Assembly: GCF_044628455.1 (NCBI RefSeq)
Contig: NZ_JBIYZW010000002.1
Coordinates: forward strand, 1,116,001-1,180,000
Reading direction: 5' to 3'
From: Solirubrum sp044628455
Lineage (GTDB): Bacteria > Bacteroidota > Bacteroidia > Cytophagales > Hymenobacteraceae
Length of the DNA: 64,000 nt
Part shown: positions 41,456-49,761 of the stretch, piece by piece
Numbering within the stretch: the first letter of the stretch is position 1
How the letters are laid out: each line of letters opens with the position of its first letter
Translations under genes and position numbers: made by a program
The notes under the pieces: generated by a model
Told to the model about the DNA's origin: nothing
Databases searched by the model: none
The model's input: only the letters and a program-made list of their open reading frames with translations

Positions 41456-42169
41456 ATGAAAACGCTAATCCTTTTCCTGGCCGGGCTGGCCGCTATCCTG
41501 GTGGGCACCTCCACGGCCACTGCCCACGCCATCTGGATCGAAAGCCCGACTAAGGCCACCAAGCACAAGGCCCACGAAGTGAAAATCGTCTACGGCGACT
41601 ACGCCGAGGGCGTGGTGGAGCCCACGGCCAAGTGGTACTCCGACCTGAAGACGCTGGAAGTGTGGGTAACCGGCCCCGCCCAGCAGAAAACCAGGCTGAC
41701 GCTGACCGACGCCGGCACGCACCTCGTGGCCTCCTTCGTGCCCGAGGCCGACGGGTTGTACTACCTCAGCACCGTGCACGCCACCAGGGAGCTGGGCGGC
41801 AGCACCAAGTACGAGTTTTCGTCGGTGACGCCGGTGCTGGTGGGCCGCGGGGCCGCGGCGCTGGCGCCGCCGGCGCAGCCGCTCGCCATTGTGGTAGCGC
41901 CCCGGGCGTACAAAGCCAACGAGCCGGTGGAAGCCCAGGTGTGGAAAGCGGGTCAGGTGTTCAAAAACGGCAAGGTGGAGCTGATGTCGCCCGAGGGCTG
42001 GGTGAAAACGGTGCAGACCGACGCCAACGGTAAGCTGGTGTTTACGCCCAAGCTCAAGGGCAGCTACGTGCTCGAAGCCTCCGACTACCAGGAGCAGGCC
42101 GGCGAGTGGCACCAGAAAAAGTACACCCACTTCTGGCAGGGCTCAACCACCCGCATCCTCATCAACTAA
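41456..42169 (+). CDS. DUF4198 periplasmic protein
   Basis: 237 residues from ATG 41456; an in-frame ATG at 41447 would add MQP. Signal peptide (LILFLAGLAAILVGTSTATA), directly followed by HAIWIESP, the hallmark N-terminus of DUF4198, whose exposed His may bind metal. Two Ig-like beta domains follow (EVKIVYGDYAEGV ... LYYLSTVHATREL ... FKNGKVELMSPEGWVKTVQTDANGKLVFTPKLKGSYVLEAS). Relatives accompany TonB-dependent metal-uptake genes in Proteobacteria and Bacteroidota. Here it follows the DUF4374 gene and precedes small membrane proteins, so it is probably part of the iron operon. Confidence 0.85.
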   Translation: MKTLILFLAGLAAILVGTSTATAHAIWIESPTKATKHKAHEVKIVYGDYAEGVVEPTAKWYSDLKTLEVWVTGPAQQKTRLTLTDAGTHLVASFVPEADGLYYLSTVHATRELGGSTKYEFSSVTPVLVGRGAAALAPPAQPLAIVVAPRAYKANEPVEAQVWKAGQVFKNGKVELMSPEGWVKTVQTDANGKLVFTPKLKGSYVLEASDYQEQAGEWHQKKYTHFWQGSTTRILIN

Positions 42170-42196
42170 CCCCGCCCGGCCCGCGCCTTCCGTCCC

Positions 42197-42520
42197 ATGA
42201 TCAGTACCGTTTTCCTGCTGCAGCTGCTCGCGTTTCAGCTCTGGTACCGCACCTCGCCCCAGGTGAAGCAGCCCGTGGGCTACCCGGCCTACGCGGTGAA
42301 AAACCCGCTGGGCGTGCGGGCGGTGGGCGTGCTGCTGGCCGCCGCTACCGCCGCACTGCTGGCCGCGCACTGGGGCTGGATGACCGGCCTGTGCGCCTGG
42401 CTGGTGGGGCTGATGGGGGTGGGCAGCTTGGTGGTAGCCCTGGCGCCGCTGCGCTTGCTGAACGCGTACGCCGTGGCGCTGCTCTTTACGCTGGCCTTGG
42501 CGCTGGAACTGCTATTCTGA
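42197..42520 (+). CDS. Small inner-membrane protein, DUF3325-like
   Basis: 107 residues with about four transmembrane helices (~1-14, ~44-60, ~62-80, ~85-105). LLAAATAALLAAHWGWMTGLCAWLVGLMGVGSLVVALAPL fits the small DUF3325 proteins that sit next to PepSY and DUF3649 genes in proteobacterial siderophore loci. Similarity is judged by eye and by gene order; the N-terminal helix replaces the usual one. Role in iron uptake not established. 27 bp after the DUF4198 gene and 5 bp before the next. Confidence 0.65.
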   Translation: MISTVFLLQLLAFQLWYRTSPQVKQPVGYPAYAVKNPLGVRAVGVLLAAATAALLAAHWGWMTGLCAWLVGLMGVGSLVVALAPLRLLNAYAVALLFTLALALELLF

Positions 42521-42525
42521 CGACG

Positions 42526-42804
42526 ATGCCCGCCAACCCCAAATACCTCACCCGCTCGCCCTGGCTGCGCTTTTCCAGGATTCTAGCGGGCACCGTGGGC
42601 GGCTACGCGGTGATGCTGAGCCTACACCTGCTGCTGACCACCGTGTTCCCCCGCGAAAACGTGCTGGCCACGGCCTTTTTCACCGGCTACATCCTGTGGG
42701 CGCTGCTGCTGCTGGGGGCCTTCGTGGCCCGCAGCGTGTGGAAAGTGTGGCTGAGCTACGCCGGCCTGACGCTGCTGTTCAGCCTGCCTTACCTGATTTC
42801 GTAG
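42526..42804 (+). CDS. Small inner-membrane protein, DUF3649-like
   Basis: 92 residues from ATG 42526 with three transmembrane helices (RILAGTVGGYAVMLSLHLLLT; NVLATAFFTGYILWALLLLGAFVA; YAGLTLLFSLPYLI). RFSRILAGTVGGY and FVARSVWKVWL correspond to the conserved ends of DUF3649, annotated as an iron-transport accessory in Proteobacteria. It lies 5 bp after the DUF3325-like gene and 15 bp before the PepSY gene; the triplet is conserved in that order in proteobacterial siderophore loci. Confidence 0.7.
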   Translation: MPANPKYLTRSPWLRFSRILAGTVGGYAVMLSLHLLLTTVFPRENVLATAFFTGYILWALLLLGAFVARSVWKVWLSYAGLTLLFSLPYLIS

Positions 42805-42819
42805 TCGCCGCCCCGCCTC

Positions 42820-44508
42820 ATGGACAACCGCCGGTACAACATCTACTTCCACACCCATACGGTCAGCGGCATCATCATCTGCGCGCTGCTGTACGTGGTT
42901 TTCTTTGCCGGCTCGTTCTCCTTTTTTAAGGACGACATTGCCGCCTGGCACAAAAACCACTCGTACCTGGTCGGCCGCGCCACCGCCCCGCGCAACTTCA
43001 ACGCGGTGCTCGACTCGCTGGCCGGGCACCACCAGCTGCAAGGCCGCGACTTTGAGTTCTTCCTGAACAAGAACGGGGTAACGGCCTACGTCTCGATGCT
43101 GGGCTCCAACGACAGCATCGTAAAGCAAGCGGCCCAGGCGCAGGCTTTGGCCAAGGCCAAAGCTCAGCCCGCCGGCGCAGAGAAAAAGCGCGGCCGCGGC
43201 CGGGGGCAGGGCGACGACGCAGCCTATTTCTCCTACGACTTTGCCCGGCAGCAGGCCGCCGACTACGAGCAGGGCTACGACATGGGCGAATTTCTGTACC
43301 GGCTGCACTTTCTGGCCCCGCTCAACGCCATCCGGCTGCCCGTGAACCTGGGCGCGCCCTTCGGCTACCTGCTGGCCGGCATCGTGTCGTTTCTGTTCCT
43401 GTTTGCCCTCATCACCGGGCTGCTGCTGCACTGGAATAAGATTGCGTCGAACTTCTTCACCTTCCGGCCCTGGGCAAAGTGGAAGACCGTGTGGACCGAC
43501 CTGCACACCGCCCTGGGCGTGCTGCAGTTCCCGTTTCAATTTATCTTCGCCGTCACCGGCATAGTGCTCATCCTCAACTCGGTGCTGCTGGTGCCCTTCA
43601 CCCAGCTGGCCTACCAGGGCAACAAGGAGCAGGTCGACCGCGACCTGTACCACCTCGACACCACCAAATACGCCTACACCTACGCGCCGCTGCCCACCCG
43701 TTTCGATCTGAATGGCCTGCTGCGGCGGGTAGAGCAGAAGTGGGACGGCAGCCAGCTCAACCGGGTGTTTATCCGCAATTACCAGGACGCCAACATGCAC
43801 GTCATCGTGCTGGCCACGCCGCGCCCCGAAACCCGCTTTTCGGGCTCGGGCCAGCTGGTGTACCGGGTGCGCGACCAGCGGGTGCTGCACGAAACCGCGC
43901 CCGCCGAGCACTCCAGCTACGTGGATAAGGTGCGCGGGCTGATTTACCACCTGCACTTCGGCGACTTTGGCGGCCGCCCGCTGCGCCTGATGTACTTCGT
44001 GCTCGGTTTGCTGGGCTGCGTGGTCATCATCTCGGGCATCCTCATCTGGCTGGTGGCGCGCGACAAAAACAGCACCCCGGCCCGGGAGCGGCAATTCAAC
44101 TTCTGGACGGCCAACGTGTTCCTGGCCGTGTGCCTGAGCATGCTGCCCGTTACGGCCTTCACCATGATTGCGCTGCTGTTTCTCCGAGAGCCGGGTCAGG
44201 CGGGCATCTACAGCTGGTACTTCTACTCCTGGCTGGCGCTGAGCGCCTACTTCATCCTGCGCCGCAACATTGCCCTGACCAACCAGCAAAGCCTCATCCT
44301 CTCCGCAGTGCTGTGCCTGCTGCTGCCGCTGCTCGACGGCGTGGTGCGCGGCAACTGGTTCTGGAGCACCTACGCCAGCGGCCGGTTCGACATTCTGTTC
44401 GTGGATTTGCTGTTCCTGAGCCTCGCCGTCGTCAGTGCCGGGGTGCTGCTGAAGATGAAGCAGCGCCGGGTAGTGGCCGCGCCCCGGCCAGTGGCCGTTG
44501 CCGCCTGA
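42820..44508 (+). CDS. PepSY-associated inner-membrane protein, XusC-like
   Basis: 562 residues. An N-terminal helix (SGIIICALLYVVFFAGSFSFF) is followed by a large periplasmic PepSY part, then a helix bundle: LLAGIVSFLFLFALITGLLLHW, a region with WTDLHTALGVLQFPFQFIFAVTGIVLIL, YHLHFGDFGGRPLRLMYFVLGLLGCVVIISGILIWL and four more near the C-terminus. Conserved His residues (RLHFLAPLN, DLHTALG, YHLHFGDF) could ligate heme. The family includes siderophore-reductase proteins of the FoxB/FsrB and XusC types, suggesting release of iron from the ferric siderophore by reduction. A short Ala/Lys/Gly-rich insert lies at ~105-130. Last gene of the operon. Confidence 0.88.
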   Translation: MDNRRYNIYFHTHTVSGIIICALLYVVFFAGSFSFFKDDIAAWHKNHSYLVGRATAPRNFNAVLDSLAGHHQLQGRDFEFFLNKNGVTAYVSMLGSNDSIVKQAAQAQALAKAKAQPAGAEKKRGRGRGQGDDAAYFSYDFARQQAADYEQGYDMGEFLYRLHFLAPLNAIRLPVNLGAPFGYLLAGIVSFLFLFALITGLLLHWNKIASNFFTFRPWAKWKTVWTDLHTALGVLQFPFQFIFAVTGIVLILNSVLLVPFTQLAYQGNKEQVDRDLYHLDTTKYAYTYAPLPTRFDLNGLLRRVEQKWDGSQLNRVFIRNYQDANMHVIVLATPRPETRFSGSGQLVYRVRDQRVLHETAPAEHSSYVDKVRGLIYHLHFGDFGGRPLRLMYFVLGLLGCVVIISGILIWLVARDKNSTPARERQFNFWTANVFLAVCLSMLPVTAFTMIALLFLREPGQAGIYSWYFYSWLALSAYFILRRNIALTNQQSLILSAVLCLLLPLLDGVVRGNWFWSTYASGRFDILFVDLLFLSLAVVSAGVLLKMKQRRVVAAPRPVAVAA

Positions 44509-44547
44509 GCAAGCTCGGGCCCGCCGGCTGGCGGGCGGCACGGCGGC

Positions 44548-45501
44548 TTAGGCGGCATCGACCAGCAGCCGCACGCTAATATCCCAGGGGTCGGTGGCCC
44601 GGGCACTGCCGTCGGCTGCGGGGCTAACCGAGAAGCCGGCCTGGCGCAGGCGCTCGGCGGTAGCCGCGAGGCTGGCGGTATCGGGCAGGCGCCACTCCCA
44701 GCTCAGCAGCCGGGCATCGGCGGGCGTGGCCACGGGGGCACCGGCGGCCCAGGTATTCACTGCCACGTGGTGGTGGTAGCCGCCCGCGCCCAGAAAGCTG
44801 GCCGTGGGCAGGCTCCACAGCGTTTGCGTCAGGCCCAGGCCGGCGTGGTAGAAGGCCTGCGCCCGGGCCAGGTCGCCCACGTAAAAATGCACGTGGCCGA
44901 TGGTGGTGCCCGCCGGCAAGCCGGTCCAGGCCTCGGGGCCAGCCGCGGCCAGCACCTGCGCCTCTTGCAAGGGCTCGATGGCACTCAGAATTTCCCCCGC
45001 CGCATTCACCCGCCACTCGCTGCGGGGCCGGTCGCGGTGCACCTCCAAGGTGATGCCGTCGGGGTCGACCAGGTAGAGCGCCTCGCTGTAGAGGTGGTCG
45101 GAGGCGCCCACGTGAATACCCAGGGCGCGGGCGTGGCGCAGCAGCCGGCCCAGGTCGGCTCGGGTGGGCAGCAGCACGGCGTGGTGGTAGAGGCCCAGCA
45201 GTCCGCGCCGGGGCACGGGCCGCACGCCGGGCTTTTCCACCAGCACCAGCAGGGGCTGCTCGCTGCCGGGCGCGCCCAGCGTGGCCTGGCGGAGTGCCTC
45301 CACCGCCGGCCCGGCCAGCAGCCGAAAGCCAATCACGCCCTGGTAGAAGGCCAGCGACCTAGCCAGGTCAGCCACCTGCAGGGTAACGGTGCCGATACGC
45401 GCCGTGGCAGGCGCCGGCAAGCCGGCCGGGGGCCGGCCAATCTGCGCGGCGCCACGCGAGGAATAGGCAAAGGCCGGGTCGTTTCGCATGCTGAAGGCCA
45501 T
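44548..45501 (-). CDS. Two-domain VOC-fold protein, CatE-type extradiol dioxygenase family
   Basis: 317 residues from ATG 45501 (MAFSMRNDP); ATG 45489 is another possibility. The N-terminal VOC domain (IGTVTLQVADLARSLAFYQGVIGFRLLAG) has lost the first metal His, and the C-terminal one (IGHVHFYVGDLARAQAFYHAGLGL) keeps it. YHHHVAVNTWAAGAP and RLLSWEWRLPD would provide the second His and the Glu. This arrangement fits catechol-2,3-dioxygenase-like proteins such as CatE of Bacillus. Substrate unknown; a role in degrading catechol-like compounds is an inference only. Monocistronic on the minus strand. Confidence 0.85.
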   Translation of the reverse strand: MAFSMRNDPAFAYSSRGAAQIGRPPAGLPAPATARIGTVTLQVADLARSLAFYQGVIGFRLLAGPAVEALRQATLGAPGSEQPLLVLVEKPGVRPVPRRGLLGLYHHAVLLPTRADLGRLLRHARALGIHVGASDHLYSEALYLVDPDGITLEVHRDRPRSEWRVNAAGEILSAIEPLQEAQVLAAAGPEAWTGLPAGTTIGHVHFYVGDLARAQAFYHAGLGLTQTLWSLPTASFLGAGGYHHHVAVNTWAAGAPVATPADARLLSWEWRLPDTASLAATAERLRQAGFSVSPAADGSARATDPWDISVRLLVDAA

Positions 45502-45746
45502 GGCAGGACGAGGAAGAAAAGGTGAAAAGATGAAACGCGGGGCAGCGGCCACCGCTGGGCAACCAGCCGCGGTGGTACTGGCGGCGGTGGCCAGCAACGG
45601 CCTTTGGTCGTGTACGTAAGGGCAAGGGCGCAGCGGCCGGAAGCGCAGGGGAAGGACGCGATTTAACCGGGTATTTCACCCTGGTCAAGCTCAGAAAAAA
45701 CCGTTCGACGGACGCTGTTTTATCACCTACTCTTAGCCTCGCTGGC

Positions 45747-46823
45747 ATGAAGCTCAAGCTACCCCTGTGGACCATTCTGGCGCCGGTTCTTGCCTGGCTC
45801 TCGTACGCGGGCATCGCGCTGGGCTGGGGCAGCGGCTACCTGCTGGTGGTGGCCGCGGCGCTGATCGGCGGGGTGCTGGCGGCCGTGTACCACGCCGAGG
45901 TAGTGGCGCACCGGGCGGGCGAGCCATTCGGTACCCTGGTGCTGGCGCTGGCCGTGACCATCATCGAAGTCTCGCTGATTGTGTCGCTGATGCTGGCGGG
46001 TGGCCCCGAAACCACCGCGCTGGCCCGCGACACGGTGTTTGCCGCCGTCATGATTCTGCTCACGGGCATCACCGGCCTGTGTTTGCTGGCGGGTGGGTTT
46101 CACCACCGGGAGCAGGTGTTCGGCCAGCAGGGCGTCACGGCGGCGCTGGTTACGCTCACTGCCATCCTGGTGCTGACCCTGATCCTGCCCAACTACACCA
46201 CCAGCATTGCCGGACCCGTTTACACCTACCTGCAGTTGGGGTTTATCTCGGTGGTGTCGCTGATTCTCTACGGCACGTTCGTGCTGGTGCAGACGGTACG
46301 GCACCGCGACTTTTTTCTGCCCCCCGACGGTGCTGCCGACGAAGACGCGCACGCGGCGCCGCCCCCAGCCAAGGTAGCCGGCCTCAGCTTCGGGCTGCTG
46401 CTGGCGTGCCTGGGCATCGTGGTGGTGCTGGCCAAAGCCCTGTCGCCCGCCATCGAAGCGGGCGTGGTAAGCATGGGAGCCCCCAAGTCGTTGGTGGGAG
46501 TGATTATTGCGGCCGTGGTGCTGATGCCGGAGGGGCTGGCTGCCTGGCAGGCCGCCCGCAACAACCGCCTGCAAACCAGCCTCAACCTGGCCCTGGGCTC
46601 GGCCCTGGCCAGCATCGGCCTCACCATTCCGGCCGTGGCCATCGTGGCTTACTTCTCCGGCCTCACCATTACGCTGGGCATCGACATAAAATCGACGGTG
46701 CTGCTGGTGTTGTCGCTCATCACCGTCATGTTGTCGCTTTCCACGGGGCGCACCCACGTGCTGCACGGGGTGGTGCTGCTGGTTATCTTCGCCGTGTACC
46801 TGTTCACAACCGTGGTGCCGTAG
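45747..46823 (+). CDS. Ca2+/H+ antiporter, ChaA family
   Basis: 358 residues with about ten transmembrane helices in two halves. The first half has the signature YHAEVVAHRAGEPFGTLVLALAVTIIEVSLIVSLML, with the acidic pair of the alpha-1 repeat. The second has MGAPKSLVGVIIAAVVLMPEGLAAWQAARNNRLQTSLNLALGSALASIGLTIP, the alpha-2 repeat. A short acidic/His loop (PPDGAADEDAHAAPPP) links them. It should export Ca2+ (or Na+) in exchange for protons. The remains of a P-type cation ATPase begin at the very end of this gene on the opposite strand. Confidence 0.92.
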   Translation: MKLKLPLWTILAPVLAWLSYAGIALGWGSGYLLVVAAALIGGVLAAVYHAEVVAHRAGEPFGTLVLALAVTIIEVSLIVSLMLAGGPETTALARDTVFAAVMILLTGITGLCLLAGGFHHREQVFGQQGVTAALVTLTAILVLTLILPNYTTSIAGPVYTYLQLGFISVVSLILYGTFVLVQTVRHRDFFLPPDGAADEDAHAAPPPAKVAGLSFGLLLACLGIVVVLAKALSPAIEAGVVSMGAPKSLVGVIIAAVVLMPEGLAAWQAARNNRLQTSLNLALGSALASIGLTIPAVAIVAYFSGLTITLGIDIKSTVLLVLSLITVMLSLSTGRTHVLHGVVLLVIFAVYLFTTVVP

Positions 46824-47264
46824 CGGGCGGGGGCCGCCTGCCACCGCTTGAGGGCTTTCAGAGCCTCGTTTACCAGCAGCGGCACCAGCCCCATGACCCA
46901 TGGCTGCCAGCCAGCCGCGGGCATCCAGCGGCTGCAGCCTGAAGGCTTGCTGCAGGAAGGGTACGCTCAGGGCCAGCAGCTGCAGCAGTAGCCCCAGCAC
47001 CACGGCGCCGGCCAGGTACTGGTTGGTGAGCAACCCAAGCTGGAAGATGGACTTGGTGGGGCTGCGGAAGGTGAGGGCGTACAGCAGCTGGCAGCACGTC
47101 AATCAGCGTGTCCTTCAGCTGGGCCAGCAGCAGCTGAAGAATGGTTTTCTTTGGCTGGGCCCGTGCCGGGTGAGCCGGGCCGCGGCCTCCGGCTCGGAAA
47201 GCCCGGTGACTGGGTCAATGGCCAGCTCCTGAAGCACCTGCGCGAGCGGCGTGGAAATCAGCAT
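46824..47264 (-). pseudogene. Relic of a P-type cation ATPase: two ends joined, middle lost
   Basis: Read on the minus strand. ATG 47264 starts STPLAQVLQELAIDPVTGLSEPEAAARLTRHGP, the N-terminal domain of Ca2+/cation P-type ATPases; after a one-base slip near 47150 it continues KKTILQLLLAQLKDTLI, still N-terminal. Another frame then reads QLLYALTFRSPTKSIFQLGLLTNQYLAGAVVLGLLLQLLALSVPFLQ, the C-terminal transmembrane region, and after a third slip near 46910 GLVPLLVNEALKALKRW. About 60 N-terminal and 80 C-terminal residues remain of an expected ~850; the phosphorylation, ATP-binding and most membrane parts are absent. Nonfunctional. Confidence 0.88.
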
Positions 47265-47415
47265 AGGCTCGTTCTGGCGTACTTAAAACCGGGTCAAGGG
47301 GCGTAGCGGGCAGGTTTAATCCAGCGGCGCCATTGGCCGGTGGCGCCGGGCCCCGGGGTAAGATTGTAATATCCGGCTGATAAGCAATTTATAGCTGGCA
47401 GTGACCCATGCCGGA

Positions 47416-48147
47416 TTACGGTATCCACCGCCACGCGGCGGCCACTAGCCCGCCCACCAGCGTGGTGAGGCCGTTCACCGCGTTGTTGGACAGCATCCGG
47501 CGTCGCTCCAGGGTGGCGCCCAGCAGTGAGTCGGTGAGGTTACCCGCGGTGGCGGCCAGCACCAGCCACGCCGCTTCGGCGCCCCAGTCGAAGCCCAGGG
47601 CCGCTACCAGGGCCACCAGCAGGCTGCCCGCCACGCCCAGGCCGGTGCCCGCTACGCTGACCACGCCGTTTTCGCCCCGCCGGTCGGGCCGCAGCGTCAG
47701 GATGTTGTAGTAGCGCCGACCGTAGAGGTTGCCCAGCTCCGAGGACAGCGTATCGGCCGTGGCGGCGGCCAGGCTGCCGGCAATGACCAGCTGAAAAACC
47801 GGGGCGTAGGGCGGCCAGCACCAGCTGCCCAGACCGGCCAGGCCCGCCACGCCGGCGTTGGCCAGCACCTGCCCGGTGCGGCGGCGGCCCTTGTTTTCTT
47901 CGGCCAGCCCCAGCCGCTGCTTTTCGGCCAGCCCCCAGGCCGAGGCCGCGGAGCCGAGCCCGAAAAACAAAGCCAGCAGCGCCACCGCCGTAACTCCGCC
48001 ACCCAGGTACAGCAGCCCGCCCAGCAGGCCGCCGGTCAGCGCCGCCGGCAGGGTGAGCTTGCCGGCCCGCACGCTGTACACCATGCCGCCCACGATCAGC
48101 ACGGCTACCCAAAGGCGTAAATCGGTCAGGATTCCGGTTGTTGCCAT
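47416..48147 (-). CDS. DUF92-family membrane protein
   Basis: 243 residues with six or so transmembrane helices. The DUF92 signature is plain: ATADTLSSELGNLYGRRYYNILTLRPDRRGENGVVSVAGTGLGVAGSL, then GNLTDSLLGATLERRRMLSNNAVNGLTTLVGGLVA. The plant relative VTE6 is a phytyl-phosphate kinase; in bacteria the substrate is unknown and an isoprenoid-phosphate kinase function is a guess. It stands upstream of nothing co-directional; tRNA-Arg lies 79 bp beyond its start. Confidence 0.88.
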   Translation of the reverse strand: MATTGILTDLRLWVAVLIVGGMVYSVRAGKLTLPAALTGGLLGGLLYLGGGVTAVALLALFFGLGSAASAWGLAEKQRLGLAEENKGRRRTGQVLANAGVAGLAGLGSWCWPPYAPVFQLVIAGSLAAATADTLSSELGNLYGRRYYNILTLRPDRRGENGVVSVAGTGLGVAGSLLVALVAALGFDWGAEAAWLVLAATAGNLTDSLLGATLERRRMLSNNAVNGLTTLVGGLVAAAWRWIP

Positions 48148-48190
48148 ATTCGCGTGCGGTTACCTGGTGAGAGGGATTCCCTGAAAACGA

Positions 48191-48224
48191 TAAAACCGCG
48201 CTTCCGGGCGCGGAAACGCGGTTT
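48191..48224 (-). terminator. Terminator after tRNA-Arg
   Basis: On the minus strand AAACCGCG pairs with CGCGGTTT, followed by TTTTA. It lies directly after the tRNA 3' end. Confidence 0.75.
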
Positions 48225-48225
48225 G

Positions 48226-48300
48226 TGGTAGCCGCGACGGGAATCGAACCCATATCAAGCGTTTAGGAAACGCCTATTCTATCCGTTGAACTACGCAGCC
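48226..48300 (-). tRNA. tRNA-Arg (anticodon CCU)
   Basis: On the minus strand the acceptor GGCTGCG pairs with CGCGGCT. The D arm is GTTC...GAAT, the anticodon stem GGCGT/ACGCT with loop TTCCTAA (anticodon CCT, reading AGG), and the T arm ATGGG-TTCGATT-CCCGT. CCA is encoded at 48228-48226. All arms fold. Confidence 0.93.
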
Positions 48301-48422
48301 CGAAAATCAGGGCTTAAAGGTAATGTTAAACCAGCCCGGATTCAAACCCGCCGGGGCGCCGGGCGCGTATAGCCGGCAGGCAGCCGCGGCGGTTGTCGCT
48401 TGCCTTCACCTCAACCTTCTGC

Positions 48423-49598
48423 ATGGGTCTGCTCGATGACTTGCGCGCTTCCCGTCGGGCCACCGGCCTGCGGCTGGCCGCGCCCGACGCGCCGACCGCG
48501 CCCGACGACACGCAGCCCGCGCTGCTGTTTATTCCCGACATCAGCGGCTTCACCCGCTTCATCGAAGAGGCCGGGCACCCGCAGGCGCCCCACCTCATTG
48601 CCGACCTGCTCGAAATCCTGGTCGAGGCCAACATCATCGGGCTGCGGGTGGCCGAAATCCAGGGCGACGCCGTGCTGTTTTACCAGGTGGGGCCGCCGCC
48701 GCCGGTGCGCGAGCTGGTGCAGCAGTGCCGGCGCATCTTTCTCGACTTCCAGAACTACGTGCACCTGGTAGCGCGCGACAGCGACTCGGAGCTGAGCGCG
48801 GCCCTGCTCGAAACCGGGCTCACGCTGAAAATCGTGGTGCACTACGGCCGGGTGAGCGTGGCCCAGATCCGCGAGTTTATCCGCCTGCTGGGCCGCGACG
48901 TGATTGTGGCCCACCGCCTGCTCAAAAACAACGTCAGCGGCTCGGAGTACGTGCTGCTCACCGAAGACTACCTGGCTACCCAGCCGGCCGCCGAAATTGC
49001 CCGCTGCTTTTCGTGGACGCGCCTGCAGGACAGCGCCGCGGTGTACGACTACCTGGGCGAAATCCGCTACCGCTACGCCTACCTCACGCCCCTGCGCCTG
49101 CTGCTGGACGAAACTTCCACCGAAGCCGTGAACGACGACGGCCTGGCGCGGCGCTGCGCCCTGAAGGTGCGCCGCACGCTGGCCGTGCCGGCCGCGCACG
49201 CCCTGCGCATCATCAGCAATTTCCGCCTGCGCCCCCAGTGGATGGAAGGCGTGACGGCCGTACACTACGATGTGACCAAGGCCGCCCGCCCCGGCACCAG
49301 CTACAAGCTCGACCTCTACCGCGGGCAGATCGACCTGCAGGCCGTGCAGCACATCGTGGCCGCCGACCACATCGAGTACGTGGAAAAGGTGTCGCACTTC
49401 CGCCTGTTTCCCAACGCGCTGCTGTTCTTCTACGTGGAGGCGGTCGACGCCCGGCACTGCCTGGTGAGCCTGGAGTTCCGCTACGGGCACGTGGCCAGCA
49501 CCCGCCGCGTGGTGCGCCGCGGGCAGCTGCGCCGCACCCACCGCTGGCTGGCCCGCTCCCTGCGCCGGCTCGACGCCTTCGTCGGGGCCCGGCACTAA
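48423..49598 (+). CDS. DUF2652 class III cyclase-like protein with SRPBCC tail
   Basis: 391 residues. Residues ~35-215 match DUF2652, which shares the fold of class III adenylate/guanylate cyclases: LLFIPDISGFTRFIEEAG (first metal Asp), VAEIQGDAVLFYQVG (second metal Asp; the substrate Lys of K-x-x-G-D is Glu here), VVHYGRVSVAQIREF and RDVIVAHRLLKNN (transition-state Arg kept, Asn not). Residues ~235-390 look like an SRPBCC/START-like domain (VPAAHALRIISNFRLRPQWMEGV). Whether it makes a cyclic nucleotide is unknown; two key substrate residues differ. No signal or membrane segment. Convergent with the HD-PycTM gene. Confidence 0.85.
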   Translation: MGLLDDLRASRRATGLRLAAPDAPTAPDDTQPALLFIPDISGFTRFIEEAGHPQAPHLIADLLEILVEANIIGLRVAEIQGDAVLFYQVGPPPPVRELVQQCRRIFLDFQNYVHLVARDSDSELSAALLETGLTLKIVVHYGRVSVAQIREFIRLLGRDVIVAHRLLKNNVSGSEYVLLTEDYLATQPAAEIARCFSWTRLQDSAAVYDYLGEIRYRYAYLTPLRLLLDETSTEAVNDDGLARRCALKVRRTLAVPAAHALRIISNFRLRPQWMEGVTAVHYDVTKAARPGTSYKLDLYRGQIDLQAVQHIVAADHIEYVEKVSHFRLFPNALLFFYVEAVDARHCLVSLEFRYGHVASTRRVVRRGQLRRTHRWLARSLRRLDAFVGARH

Positions 49599-49761
49599 AG
49601 CCCGGGGCGGTGGAGCCAGCAAGGCGCGGGAAGGGAATTGTGGAAATGTGGAGAACTGTGTGCACTACTGCGGCGGGCTACCGGCGGGTACCGGAGCCGA
49701 CTGCTTACTTCCCGGCGCGCGGCGTTTTGCCCGCGTCGGGCGGCTGAATAAGGTCGCCGCG

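Noticed and set aside
46900..47232. A 110-codon plus-strand frame over the ATPase relic
   Set aside because: No homology; the minus-strand reading gives clear P-type ATPase segments.
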